Positions 40,595 through 52,644 of a stretch of DNA of 64,000 nt are shown here, in pieces. The notes under the pieces are model-generated. The model was not told where the DNA came from and searched no databases. It saw only the letters and a program-made list of their open reading frames with translations. The first letter of the stretch is position 1, and each line of letters starts with the position of its first letter. The DNA comes from Breviolum minutum Mf 1.05b.01 (taxonomy: Eukaryota > Sar > Dinophyceae > Suessiales > Symbiodiniaceae). The DNA is taken from positions 89,449 through 153,448 of the forward strand of contig DF239942.1 of the NCBI GenBank assembly GCA_000507305.1. The letters run 5' to 3'. The position numbers and the translations under genes are program-made.

Positions 40595-41222
40595 TATAAA
40601 CCTGCATTTTCTTGATACTGGGAGTTCTTGAGCATCCCAAATAACACCCTAATCCCAGTTTTGGTTGACCCAGTAGGGTGTGCTTTTCCCTGCCAAAAGT
40701 AACACCCCACTCCCCAATAAAATGAAGATACCACCGAAGGTACCGCATATTCTTGGACCTTTGATTTTTTGGAATCGCTTTCTGAAATTCCTTTTTGAGG
40801 GAGAAAAACAAAATCAACTACCCCACCCTGGATTTAAGGTTCATTTGCCTGGAACCCCCAAGAAGCAGTTATTGTATGGATGGAAATGGTGATTTCCCAG
40901 CAATTTCCTATTAGTAAACATCTGTTACAGTATATATTTGTCAATCATCCAATTCAAAGAACTTTTTAAAAAGAAATTGGATATTTTCATCACTTTCATT
41001 GAAAAAACTCATCCAAATGTTTCGAAAAAAATTGTTGTTTCATCCACGGGTTGGTTTTTCCTTTGGCATCCGCGAGGCCCTTGGCATCAGTCAGGCACGG
41101 AACCAACGAGGCGAGGCGGCGAGGAGTGGTTTTTGGGGATTTCGAAATCTTTGGGGTTTCCATCTGGGGAAGCTGCAGGGTGTTGGGGGTGAAATTTCTG
41201 GAGTCTCTGATTCCTAGGGTCT

Positions 41223-41334
41223 CGTTGTTAGTTCAGAATCCGGCGATCACCACCTGAGATGTAAAGAACCATGTGAATAATGGAATAAACTACCAACCTC
41301 AACTGGTTAGCCGGATTTCGTCCATCAACAGTAG
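41223..41334. repeat. Family C palindromic element
   Basis: GTTCAGAATCCGGC on the left and GGATTTCGTCCATCAACAGT on the right; interior CTCAACTGGTTAGCCGGATT shared with 48744-48869. Confidence 0.65.
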
Positions 41335-41398
41335 GGCTCTATTTTTTTGAGCTTCATCTTCAAGTTTCATTTTTTTGGGTTCCATCAATAGCTGTTTC

Positions 41399-41520
41399 TG
41401 GTTCCCTTAATAGGTGGTATGCGATATATAGTCACCCAATTGGTTATGTACCACTTGTATATTGCATTATATTGCCAATTGGGTGATCATGTGCTACCTA
41501 CCACCTACTAAGGAAACCAG
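41399..41520. repeat. Family E palindromic element, intact
   Basis: Left TGGTTCCCTTAATAGGTGGT, right ACCACCTACTAAGGAAACCA, with a nested inner inverted repeat around CACCCAATTGG and CCAATTGGGTG. About 122 bp. Confidence 0.8.
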
Positions 41521-42016
41521 CAAACTCCACTGATTCGAAGATCATTTCCAGTGCTGAGAGTTTTATTCGTTGGGGCGTTGGAAGGGAATTTGTTGAGGGA
41601 CACGAGGGACCACTTAGAGGATTTATAGGATGGATTTTTTTCCATTCATGGGATAGACCTCCTACATATGAGATATGTAGATAGGCCCTACAATGCATGA
41701 AGCTTGTCATTTCACATCAATCAAACTTTCAAACGTCATCCTTTGGAACATCTGAAGTTTACGCGGCTCAACAAAAAACCAGTCCGGAGTTCAGCTCGTT
41801 TCCGCCGGGGACGGTTTGCTCTTGCTAGGCAGGTGGTTTGGGGGTGAGTTGGGGGCGAAAAAAACCGTTGACTTTATTCAAAAAGGTGACCAGCTTTCAG
41901 AGTGGAAAATCCAGCCAGCACGAGTTTGTCCAACACAAACGACTTGGATTTTTTGTGGAAGGCAAAGTGGTTGGTAAATAAGCTTATAAAGTTGAATTAC
42001 AACCATTGATCTACAG

Positions 42017-42112
42017 TACCTTCTGGTATTTAACATATTCCCCTACCAAGGCACTTTTGAGTCGATGATTTTACTTTTCCCCAGGTGGGATATCTTTGTT
42101 CTTTGGAGGGTA
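42017..42112. repeat. Family A palindromic element, diverged
   Basis: TACCTTCTGGTATTTAACAT at the left and GATATCTTTGTTCTTTGGAG then GGTA at the right. Shares its interior with 17828-17948. Confidence 0.65.
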
Positions 42113-42792
42113 CCTCATTCACAATTGGATAGACAATTTGGTCACCGACTACGGTAAAAAAAAGATTTCAAATCTACATTTTTCCCAAATCTTTCTGTAC
42201 TTCCAAAAACCCCCAAATCAAATTTGGATACATTTGGAGTTTGGTAAAATCATTGCAATCCGACATCCCTGAAAAAAATCTAGAGGATTTTTCGGTGATT
42301 GTTCATGAGTACGGTTTTTTGACGATCTGTGAGTCGATAGATCCAAAAGAAGCGACCTCGAGTCTTTTCTTAAGGGTTGATTGAGCCAAGTGATTGTATA
42401 TGGGTGTTTGCAAAAATAGTGGGGTTTCCCCCCAAATCATCCATTTTAATAGGGGTTTTCCATTACAAACCATCCATTTTGGGGGGTCAAATGATAGCGA
42501 CCGAAACCACGACCTGGGCCCAAAAGGTAGCTTTTTGATTTTTGGAAGGGCAAACCCCGGGCGATTTCCAGGAAAATCCGAGGTTGGTGAAATATTATAC
42601 ATAATTTGATGGATGGATATTTTTTCTTTCACATTTCAACACGTTTTTTTTTGGATTGGTTGCGTTTGATTTCAGGCCCATGGCGGCTGTCTTTGAAGAG
42701 CGCGGTCCTGCTTATGTCAGTCCGGGACCCAACTGTGACCGATAGAGTCTCCTTTTTAATGAAACTGAACCGTATCTAAACATCTTGTATGG

Positions 42793-42875
42793 TACTGTTG
42801 ACGGAAGAATCCTGCACCACCTGTGGTATATAAACTACATATCAACTGGGTGCAGCATTTCTTCCATCAACAGTA
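42793..42875. repeat. Short family C-like palindrome
   Basis: TACTGTTGACGGAAGAATCC at the left and TTCTTCCATCAACAGTA at the right with a shorter interior than other copies. Confidence 0.65.
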
Positions 42876-43009
42876 AGATTTGTTAAAAATGGTTGCCCTC
42901 CCCACAAAGAACAACGAACTCCTTTTGAAATCAGACTGGGACCCAAATGGAAAGGGATATTTTATATGTTCTTCCAAGCACCATTTTGCACGGGGGAAAC
43001 CGTAGGTTG

Positions 43010-43113
43010 TTTGGTTTTCTACACAACCAGAAATCCCAAGGCCACAACCACCTGGGATAAGGCCAACCAGCGTTTGGATGGTGCTAAAACCTTGTAAATA
43101 ATGGGATAACACC
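43010..43113. repeat. Family C remnant
   Basis: Carries ACCACCTGGGAT and GGTGCTAAAACCTTGTAA in common with 16206-16322. The ends are eroded. Confidence 0.4.
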
Positions 43114-44149
43114 AACCAACCTCATCCCAGTCTCCTGGCACCCTGCCATCCCCATCCCTTGGGGACCTTGGCCTCAGAATTGCCAAATGACCCTTCCCTT
43201 GATTGCTTTCAAGGCCCTTGTTTTGGGGGGTTGACCTTCAACAATAGAGGTCGTTGGGGCTCTAGGGATATATATAAAAATATATATATATATATACATT
43301 TTTATATGCCCTGGGGGTCCCCTCAGACCGTTAGATGAAATGGTCTTTCCGAAAAGACCATTATTTTGGTAAGGATTTACAATCAACAATTCCAGACGAT
43401 GATTATTTTACTTGGACTTGTAGGGTATCTATCTATGTAAAAACTGCATATATATATAGATATATTACATATCTTGCAGCAACAAGTTGTGTTCAAACAA
43501 ACATCTTGGAATTTTGAAGGATCATCTGATATCCAACCCCACCCCAGTTGCAAGACATAAGGCCCGCCGTTGAGGGACCCTCAAAACACCTAGGTATTGG
43601 TGATGTCTTTACCTCGCCACCGCTGCTCCTCGGTGGGTTGGGATTTGAAGTTTGAAACCTTCATTTTCAGGGGGTTGAAATGGGTTGAAGGTCCGTTTTT
43701 GCACCCAAGGTAGCGAAAATAAGCTCCTGAACATTGACAGTGTATTGGTTGGATAGCTTTGAAAAACTGATTGCCAATTCAACATGGTGCTGCCTAGTTC
43801 CTCTGTGATAGATTCTTTTTTTGAGATGGTCATATGAGGTCAGTTCTTCCCCCAGTGTCTCCCTCAAGTGTTCTATTAGCTACTAGTTCCTAGTTGAGGC
43901 TATGATCATACTTCTGGGTCAAGTATGTAGTCACATCATCACATGACAGAAATCACAACCAAAATCATGTATGGATCAGTGACATTATTATGAGAATTCC
44001 TGAAAATATCATAGAATCTCACCTCAAATAAATAGTTGGATTCCTGTTCCTGCAAGAGTTTGCCCCATACCAGTGCCCTACCAGGTATAAGTAGAGTTCT
44101 TTTCCTCTACAAGGGTGAAATATTTTCAGGGAAAACTCCATTTGTCAGA

Positions 44150-44272
44150 CCATTTATATGGGTCATAACTCCATTTGTAACTAGTACCATCTTATGGCTC
44201 TTATTTTTCTTGTGCCAGTGGTCATAACTCCATCGAAAACCTATTTGTTTTCGGCCATTGATAGGGAAACCC
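44150..44272. repeat. Family G remnant
   Basis: Two copies of GGTCATAACTCCAT, resembling the GGAGTTATAAC repeats of 46556 and 49896. Confidence 0.4.
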
Positions 44273-44447
44273 CATCACATCACTCCATTTACAGAAGCTG
44301 AGGCCAAAGTCATGGCCAATGTGGGGCGAGGCCACGGACTCGTTAGGGGGCCCTTGCCACTGAAACGGCGGCCAGAATGTTTATAGCAAAAAAAATAACA
44401 GATCTTCAATTTAGTGCATAGGTTGAAATTTCAAATGTGAGCTTGAG

Positions 44448-44676
44448 ATGATGAGACACAAATTTGGTAAGATGCAAATTGGTGTGATATTGTACTATGT
44501 TCAAGATGAGATTCTCTCGAGTAGAACGAAACAGCACTGGGGACGTATTGCAGAGCCATTTGTCATGCCGGACTATTCAGAAATCAAAAGACTTGGGATC
44601 ACATGGCCCAGATCTATACAAGTCTCAGTCATCCACAACCTTCACCACTGTCACCACAAAGAAGAAGAAGAAAGAG
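44448..44676 (+). CDS. Weak candidate exon before a CAA repeat and assembly gap
   Basis: The + frame reads MRHKFGKMQIGVILYYVQDE, then ILSSRTKQHWGRIAEPFVMP. A second + frame (MRFSRVERNSTGDVLQSHLS) is also open. Ns follow at 44678, 44691 and 44695-44699, so continuity is broken. Confidence 0.3.
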
Positions 44677-44699
44677 ANTACAGCAGATTTNGCANNNNN

Positions 44700-44910
<211 letters not shown>

Positions 44911-44984
44911 CTCCTACCCAACCAACCTCCAACCTCCAACCCAACCAAGAACGTTAACAAGAATCATATATTATATAGCCAACA

Positions 44985-45066
44985 TGATCCAACCCACCAA
45001 CAAGGCTCAACTTCTCGATTCTCGACCCAAGGCTCAACTCTGTCTTCCCTGGCTTCGACCTTTCAG
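44985..45066 (+). CDS. Candidate exon with strong CAG/GTGAGT donor
   Basis: Two + frames are open: MIQPTNKAQLLDSRPKAQLC and STSRFSTQGSTLSSLASTFQ. The second ends in phase 0 and joins to the exon at 45228. Confidence 0.35.
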
Positions 45067-45227
45067 GTGAGTTGGATGGTTGGATGGTGGTTGGATGGTT
45101 GGACCTCTCAATGGTTGCTTCAAATTCCAAGGGTTTTTTGGATGTTTTTTGTTTTCAAAGCTGTTTTTTTGGGGGGTGCGGATTTTGTTGAGGTCGGATT
45201 TTTGTTGAAGTCGGATTTTTTGAGCAG

Positions 45228-45528
45228 TTTTATTTGTTTGGGGGTGTTGTGGGGTGGAAAGAAATCCGCAAAGAGATTGCAAGATGCCAAGAAATGTTGG
45301 CTGAAAACAATTATATTCTCAGTCAAGAATCACGTGACCTAAGAAACCCATGGCGCGATTTTACCATGAAAGTGCTGATTGCTAGGAATATCGAAACACA
45401 ACAAGCCTGGATTTCTTGGATAAATCGGATGATCTTGCAGAAACACTTCCCTCGCGGTGATTTATTCCAAGATCTTTTTGGAACTGTGAAAGGAGGAGGA
45501 TGGGGCTGTAATCGACCCCCCATTACAG
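45228..45528 (+). CDS. Host exon, ~100 codons
   Basis: After TGAGCAG reads FYLFGGVVGWKEIRKEIARC, then QEMLAENNYILSQESRDLRN, KVLIARNIETQQAWISWINR and HFPRGDLFQDLFGTVKGGGW, ending ATTACAG before GTG. A clear helical, charged protein segment; family unknown. Confidence 0.55.
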
Positions 45529-45855
45529 GTGTTTTTTTCCGGTTGGGATTGGCCTGTCCAATCCAAAAAGTCATGGCAAAATCATCTAAAGATCTCGAAA
45601 CACCTTTAAAAAAAGAGAGCAATCTTCACACCCAACATGATTCCAAAAACAACAACATCATCTTCACATCTTTTATATTTTTCTACTAAAACTCAAGCTC
45701 TTCATATTTTTTGGAGGAAAAAATGGCTGTTGAAACACGGGGAGCTCGGGTGCCATGGGGGTGGAACAAATCCACGGAAGGCCTGGTCTTTGGAGCCCCC
45801 GGCCTCGAGTTGGGCTTGGAAGATCCCTTGTAACTCGGCCCCTATAAGGGTGTTC

Positions 45856-45955
45856 CCTTAAATGGTGGTACCCCCAAAACACCTCAAAATGGTCATTTTT
45901 AGTAGGAAAACCCATGGGGTTGTTGGGGAAACCCACCATTTTAGGAAACCTCCAT
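45856..45955. repeat. Family F palindromic element
   Basis: CCTTAAATGGTGGTACCCCC at the left and GGGAAACCCACCATTTTAGG at the right: imperfect terminal inverted repeats of about 20 bp. Confidence 0.6.
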
Positions 45956-46555
45956 AAATGTTCAAAATGATTCAAACAAAAAACCGGATTTGCTATCTTT
46001 TTTTTCAATAAAAGTTTTCACCCCGAGATTTTTTTGGAAGATGCCACCTCCTATTTTGCACGACATTTTGAACCAACTGGGGTTGGTGAAAAACCACCAA
46101 CCAACCAACCAGTGTTATTATTTTAAAAGAAAAACAACAAAGGTTGGTGAACTATGATCGACTAGTAGGATCTAGTCATGGTTCATCCGCACGGCACTGT
46201 GAACCACTTCTGGTGTGGGGGTGAGTCGTGCCAACCATGATGCCAATGTCCCGAGGTCTTTGGCGCCAAAATTGGGCCCCTTGGCTTGAGCAAAGACGGG
46301 TCATGCAACATACATTTGGAAATCAGAATTACATAGATCAATTCAGATACATTTTTTTTGACATTTTTACGGGTCACTAGCTTAAAGCACCTAATTTTTC
46401 ATTAGGATTTCCTTCTATTTTGATCTATTACAACACCAGCTTTTAGGAGTTTTTTTTGTGTACCGAGGCCTTGGCTTTCCCACCATCGCCATGAAGGCTG
46501 GGGGTGGCGAAACGCGAAAAAGAGTAAGTAGTGCAAGATGGACCCCCAAAACCAC

Positions 46556-46662
46556 CAGTTATAAGTAGGGGTTATAATAACTCCACTTCTAGGGGTTATA
46601 TATCCCCAGGAAATCCATTGATTTATATGGCTTATAAAACTCCATTTTTTGGTAACTCGTGG
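46556..46662. repeat. Family G element
   Basis: Several AGGGGTTATA and ATAACTCCA blocks in inverted arrangement, ending AAAACTCCATTTTTTGG. The ends are unclear. Confidence 0.45.
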
Positions 46663-48743
46663 GGGCTCATCTTGTGGCTCTGGATTTTCACCCTGATGCA
46701 CCTTTTGATGTTCACCCTGAATGGGTGGCTCAACCACCAAGCATCACCATCCAGGATGAATTGGTGCCATGGGAAATTTCTAGGTACTCAAGTATCTGAT
46801 GAGAGATTCCAGCCATGACCTGAAAGCCTGAAACTAGTACACTACACTCCATCAAGCTAAATGGAAAGAAATCTGAAAAATCTCCAACTTCAATGGAACA
46901 TACCAGAATTTGTCAACCAGCTGTTTTCTCATGTTTTCTCTACAAACTGGAGGGCACTGTACGCTAAATCTTGCAGCCCCACAAGGTATGTTGGTACATG
47001 ACCCTGATTTTCAAACGGAACATAGACTTAGAAGCCAACTATCGACTCAACCGGTGTTTTTTTTTGTGTTTTCACACAGATCATGTCTTACCAAATGGTC
47101 AAACACATGGGATTCATAAAAAAAACCTAGAGAGCCTCCCGAGTAATAAAAAGCAACATCCCCAAAATCACTCAAAAAAACCACACCCTTCAGATTCATC
47201 CCCCCAACAAATCTCTCACAACAATCCCAAGTAACAATCCCCAACATCCCCAAAATCACCTCGAAAAATCATGAACAAACTTCGATTTGGATGAAAGATT
47301 CTCCCCAACTCCCCGGCCCTTTCGCCAGGAGTCCGTGGATCCGCGCCTCCAAACATTTCAGGAGTGGAAGTGATGGATGTGCAGTTGTGAAGTCGGTGAA
47401 GTTTTCGCGGTCCAAAGATCTGATCACTAAAAAGGTGATGGGAAAAAAGGGGGAAAGCTGTCCCAAAGATGGCCATAAAGAAATTGATGAAATTGGATGT
47501 ATACTGAGAGATTGAAAGTGAGAGTTTGGAAGGGGAGATTCTGTGGTGATATTTGAAGTTGATGCTGTTTTTTGGGGTGAATTAGGGGATTGCCTGTCCA
47601 GGCTTTGTTTTGAAGGAGTTTTGGCAAATGAAGAAATTCAAGGATTTGGGGCTGACAACTTTCCGAATTTATTGTTACAGCTAGGTATTGACCATTGATC
47701 CCTATTGGATGAAGCAAGATGGGAGTTTCTGGTAACAGTTCATTTGAAGAAGTCCCTCCTTATACCGTACTAAGAAACTACAGCTTACAACACCTGGTCA
47801 CTAGTCACATCTAAGTGAAGACCTAATTAAGTTGGAAGCATCGTGACCAGCAAATTTACACCACTTGGGGTTTAACCCCTTGGTCATGAACCCATATCAA
47901 AAAATATCAACCTTGAATCAGAGAGACTCTGACGGTTCACCGCTGAACCGCTGTTCAGGAGCAAGCAGAGGGAGACAAGGGAAACAGCAAGGATTTGCTG
48001 AAGAGGTGTTGGTGGGATGAATCTGGCTGTTGGTGATGTGACACTCATGGCCGAATCCTGGAATCCTGGAATCCTCCCCAAAATGCTTGCTGAAAGATTT
48101 CTCCCAGATGGGATTGGTGTAGGGTGAGGTTGGTTCGTTCAAAGCCGTTTCAAGAGATTCACAAGCCGCCGGAGTCTTTCTCTGTTTTTTTTGAGCATGC
48201 TGCCCATCGTTCCAAAGGCAATTGCAGAAGACTCAGCTCTGCATGTTTTGGAAGAGGTCACGGCGGGGATGGTGGAGTGAACCATGAACCAAGCGAGGGA
48301 TGATAGATTTCCCCAATGAAATGGGGAACTATTTTGGGGGGTCCCAGAATCCACCCCAAACACGTTGGATTCATCATGAACATGATTACAAAAGTTTTGA
48401 CGTATCCAAAATGGAGAGTTTCCTTTCAAATCAATGAATTCTTTCAAGGCCTTTTGGCTTAGCTTCAAATCTCATAATTTGACTTGATTATATATATATA
48501 CTTCTGTCACATAGATTCAGCCATTTCGTGGTCAAGGTTTGGACATACGACGGCCTGTTCATAGGGCATGTTCCCAAATCAGGAACTCATCCCAGAAACC
48601 ACTCGCAGTTGCTGCTGGCCTCACTGGGGCAACCATTGAACCACCAAGGTTAGCCGCTAAGCGTAGCATCCATGATTCTTTTTTCAATTGCCTAAAAAGT
48701 TAGAACGAACGATAATTAAGATGACCTAAAAGTATATATTAGA
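46663..48743 (+). other. No assigned gene; two coding-like patches
   Basis: 47310-47430 reads SKHFRSGSDGCAVVKSVKFS in one + frame. 48190-48297 reads LPIVPKAIAEDSALHVLEEV, then TAGMVE and a stop. Competing frames on both strands prevent assignment. Confidence 0.35.
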
Positions 48744-48869
48744 GATACTGTTGATGGTTGGGAAATCCTGCACCATTTGGGATGGCTGTATAAAACCCTG
48801 TAAAGAAGAGGATAAACTACCTTTCCCTCAACTGGTTAGCCGGATTTCTGAACCATCTTTGACAGTATC
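48744..48869. repeat. Family C palindromic element
   Basis: GATACTGTTGATGGTT at the left and AACCATCTTTGACAGTATC at the right; interior CTCAACTGGTTAGCCGGATT as in 41223. Confidence 0.75.
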
Positions 48870-49895
48870 ACTAAAATTTGTGTGTATCATATTTCCAAGT
48901 TTTCAGAAAGGGTTGTTGTATTTGAAAACAGAGATTGCGTTCAACGCAGTTTTGTGGAAAAAAAACGCGACCCTCCCAGGAATTGTTGCGCCAAAGGATC
49001 GGATTGCACCTTTGCGCATAGCGTGGAGGTGCGGTGCCTATTTTGTTGGGGGGATGATTGGGGATCCAAAATACTTCATTCTTGACATGTGATTTGTTTC
49101 AAAAACCCATGGTTTACATGACTTGAGTTAAAGAATGTTGTTTGTTATATCTTACCATTGAACAATATGGATATAAGGAGTGTGCAGATAGGAGAGGGTG
49201 AATCAGTAGTATGCATATCGTATACATTATACACATAATGTACATACCTCAGATATGCAACAGACTCATGAGTATTGGAGTGTCAACTGACATTTCAATG
49301 GAACATTGACCATTGGAAGATGTATTTTCCCATTGAAAAAGCGGTGACTTTTCGCCAGTGAAGCTGCGCAGGAACTGAAGGAACTCCCAGATTTACGAAG
49401 GACATCTTTGTGCAAACAGCCGGGGCGTCCCGGGGGGGGGGATGTGACAAACGTGACGCGACGAACAGTTGAATGTTGAACAGTTGCAATCCATGGGGTT
49501 TTTGTAGGTCCCAGAAAGATGGTGTACAACTTGAAACCATGATGTTGAAAACATCTGGTGTTAAACCCCAGAAGTTGCAAAACCTGAGCAGTGAGAAGTG
49601 TCAGACAGTGACAAAAACTCAACGGTGTTGGATTGTTTGATGTTGATCTATCTAGAGCTACAGATTGCATTCACCGTTTGAGACAATCGAAATCTCGATT
49701 CAGCAATTCTAATAATCGCATTTGATTTACTTGGAAGTTAGGCCTATTCAATGCTATGCACATCCCCGCCGTGAAACTCGCACCTTTTCTCAATCCGACA
49801 AGAAATGTCTGACCACCTTTTGCCTGTTGAACCCTGGGCTGGAAAGAGAAGATGCACCACTTTTTAGATCTTAGAAATCAACTAAAAACTATAGG

Positions 49896-50008
49896 GTACC
49901 TATAAATGGAGTTATAACTTATAACCGCTATAAATGGCCTCATAAATGGGTAGCCGGGGTTATAACTTTATAGGAGTTATAACCCCATTTATAATTGGTA
50001 GGGACCCA
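49896..50008. repeat. Family G palindromic element
   Basis: GGGTACCTATAAATGGAGTT at the left and AACCCCATTTATAATTGGTA at the right, rich in repeated GTTATAAC. Confidence 0.65.
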
Positions 50009-50162
50009 TCTTGTAGGTGGTGGTTTCAATCTTTTTTCTAAGAAACAAATACCACCCCCCAAGTTTGGAGAAATGATAGAAACAAATTGAGGAACATCAT
50101 GTTTTTTTCAGCTGCATTGGTGGAACAGCAGCAGGCAGCAGCAAGTTTATACTTTTGGGGCG

Positions 50163-50276
50163 TACACTTCCTGAAACTAACATAGACCTAAAAATGATGG
50201 TTTCCAATAGGAATCTCTTTTTGCAGGGGGTTCTTTTGAGGTGCCATGTTAGTTTCAGGGAGGGTATGACATGGTA
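50163..50276. repeat. Family B palindromic element
   Basis: TACACTTCCTGAAACTAACA at the left and TGTTAGTTTCAGGGAGGGTA at the right. The right end is of family A type and the left of family B type, linking the two families. Confidence 0.75.
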
Positions 50277-50558
50277 CAACTTCCAAACCAAACTGAAGCG
50301 CTTGTCGCTGAAGTTTTCTGAAGTACCCGAAGGATTGGATACAGACCTCTTTGACTCTAGAAAAATGGTTCCTCCATGTACAGCCTTCTTATGAAAAAAA
50401 ACGGCCCGCGTTTTGCTGCAAAAACAGACTTATGTGGTCTTATTTGAAAAAGACACAGCATCTTTCGAAATTACATGAAATTACCATAGTTTTTGGGATC
50501 CATAACAATTTTTGATAATTTTGGTGGAGGTAAATGTGTTTTTTTCACTGAATGACAG

Positions 50559-50687
50559 AAGTTCGAACCACATTGGTACAGCGTTTTCAGCACCATCGAG
50601 GTGGTTGAAAGGTCGATGTCCTCAATCTGCGGCCACGTGCAGGTTTCGAACTTGGGGATGTCGGGTGGAGAGGGGCTTGAACTTTAG
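50559..50687 (+). CDS. Candidate terminal exon
   Basis: After ATGACAG reads KFEPHWYSVFSTIEVVERSM, then SSICGHVQVSNLGMSGGEGL EL and TAG: 42 codons in phase 0. A coding-like patch upstream at 50290-50360 (LKRLSLKFSEVPEGLDTDLF) may be the preceding exon. Confidence 0.45.
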   Translation, partial: KFEPHWYSVFSTIEVVERSMSSICGHVQVSNLGMSGGEGLEL

Positions 50688-50904
50688 ATGTTTGAAATGT
50701 CAGATGTTCATAAACCAGTGGCATCTGCAGTGGTTTTTCATGATATCTGAACCTGAAAAATGAAAGACATATGAAGAAATCATATTTATATATATATATT
50801 TACATATGTACAAAGGGGGCGACCACCTGCATATTTTTTTAGATATATGCTGTACATCCATCGCATGCGTAAGTTCACTGAGTGAAACCCCACATAGGTT
50901 GTAA

Positions 50905-50998
50905 ATTTAAATAAACACATAAATACATAGATAAATACATAAATAAATAAATAAATACATAAATAAGTAAATAAATAAATACATAAATAAATATCATC
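50905..50998. repeat. (AAAT/ACAT)n microsatellite
   Basis: Runs of AAAT with ACAT and AGAT variants. Confidence 0.9.
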
Positions 50999-51972
50999 TT
51001 AGATAACTATAAATTTCACATGGATGTAGATGATATAGACATTTCACATTTTTTTCCAAAACAATGTAGAGTGCGTATAAATATACGTATATATATATAT
51101 ATGAATAAATAATGAGATATGCGTTAAAGTTGGGTGGATTTTCCAAAGTTTCCCCTTAATTGGGCGGAATCTCATATGTGTCAACCTTTCAGGTATGCTC
51201 ATGGTATCTCGGTCGCATACCGAAACGGGCACGAGACACACATGAAAGGACATGAAGGGCCACCACAGTTGAAACGTTGAAAACGAGATTTAAAAATGAA
51301 AGAAAGGGATGGGCAACCTTGAGAAGAAACCACGAGGTTCCACCTGTTAGGTGCAAGGGGATTTATGTGGGTTTCTTGATTCATGAGAAATTGTCATGAA
51401 CAAATAATTGCTGGTGGGTTGGATGATTTGGGTCTTTTAAAACTTAAGTAACTGACATGACGACCAAATTTACTAACAGTCATAAAACCAGTTTTTCATA
51501 TTTTTCTCATTATGAGGAAAAACGGAGACTTTTTACCGATGCCATCCAATCTTCAGGTAAATTGGACAGATGGCAACGAATTCCGACAGTATTCATTATC
51601 CACCTGGTATGTATCAAAAGTTCTCATGATGAATACCTTTGCAAGAAGTACGTTTATGTGGCGTATATATATATATACAACGTTACAACGACTATATATT
51701 GATATGAATTCCCTTCCTTCCTTAATTGGATTTTGGGGTCGGCTCCCGTTTTCACGATTGGCCGAGGTGAAGCTTATCTTCGCAGAACATTTGAGGTTGG
51801 GTGGAACTCCAAAAATAAGGGATGATGATGGCATGAATGATGGTATTTGAAATGTAAGAAGATCAGATCTTTAAGTAAAGAAGCTGCATATTTAGAGTAG
51901 AAATATCCATGAAATATATTGGCATAACTAGTTGTAGTTGTGCACATTAATGTAGACTAGTAGGTTGGTTCC

Positions 51973-52102
51973 ATGGTTTCCACTTCAAGCCAGGATGCGC
52001 AACGAGAGGCTCGTCGCAGGAAAGGTGGACCGAGTAAGTCTGTTCGGGACCTTGGGTGGGATCCGCTGCGGCCGGATGGCTTAGAACAACAACCATTTTC
52101 AG
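51973..52102 (+). CDS. Candidate first exon with ATG and CAG/GTGAGT donor
   Basis: MVSTSSQDAQREARRRKGGP, then SKSVRDLGWDPLRPDGLEQQ PFS. Basic, low-complexity N-terminus typical of a protein start; ends TTTTCAG before GTGAGTTT. The overlapping 220-codon - strand frame (51957-52619) is its probable shadow. Confidence 0.5.
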
Positions 52103-52368
52103 GTGAGTTTGGAAACGGCTTCAAGGCGTTTTTAGGCTTCAACAAACAGTTATATGATATATGTATCTGCTCAAATTTGAGCGACCGAAAACACGACCAA
52201 AAACCACCCAAGAGGTAGATTCTTGGAAGGGAGTTTGTCCTTATTTCAGGAAAATCTAGACTCGGTGAAATATTATTCCATTTGGCCAGAATTTCGAAGG
52301 GACACCTTTTCACACCCCCAAAAAACCTCCCATTTTTTGGTATATTCAGAAATTTCTTCACACAAGCA

Positions 52369-52644
52369 GCGCTTGCGCTTGATTCACCTTTGAAGTTGGT
52401 TACTGTTTTTGTTTGCCATGACGGTCCCTGGAACCTGAGGTCTACGACTGGAGCTGAGAAAGCTTCGGGGGCGAAAACGGGGTCTCGACCTCGGGGTTCG
52501 GACCGATACGAAACGGGGGGGCATCGCTTGGGGCTTTTGTTTGGCAAGGATTTTTCGCGAGGAAAAGCGGAAAATCCCTCGGATTTTTTCGTTGATTTCC
52601 CTGATTTTATGTTGAACATGATGTTTTTTCATTTTTTTTCATGA
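52369..52644 (+). CDS. Possible second exon, GC-rich
   Basis: Two + frames are open: LALDSPLKLVTVFVCHDGPW and onward, or GLRLELRKLRGRKRGLDLGV. High GC and no stops suggest coding. Frame uncertain. Confidence 0.3.
   Translation, partial: ALALDSPLKLVTVFVCHDGPWNLRSTTGAEKASGAKTGSRPRGSDRYETGGHRLGLLFGKDFSRGKAENPSDFFVDFPDFMLNMMFFHFFS

Larger units (their letters stand above)
39700..44150 (+). other. Element-rich region with few coding signs
   Basis: Contains six palindromic elements listed separately. Weak coding-like patches: 41060-41150 (GIREALGISQARNQRGEAAR) and 42677-42745 after TTTCAG (PMAAVFEERGPAYVSPGPNC). Neither is assigned. Confidence 0.4.

Noticed and set aside
51957-52619. 220-codon open frame on the - strand
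   Set aside because: It overlaps a + exon with an ATG and a CAG/GTGAGT donor. The - frame has proline/serine-rich composition expected of an antisense shadow.
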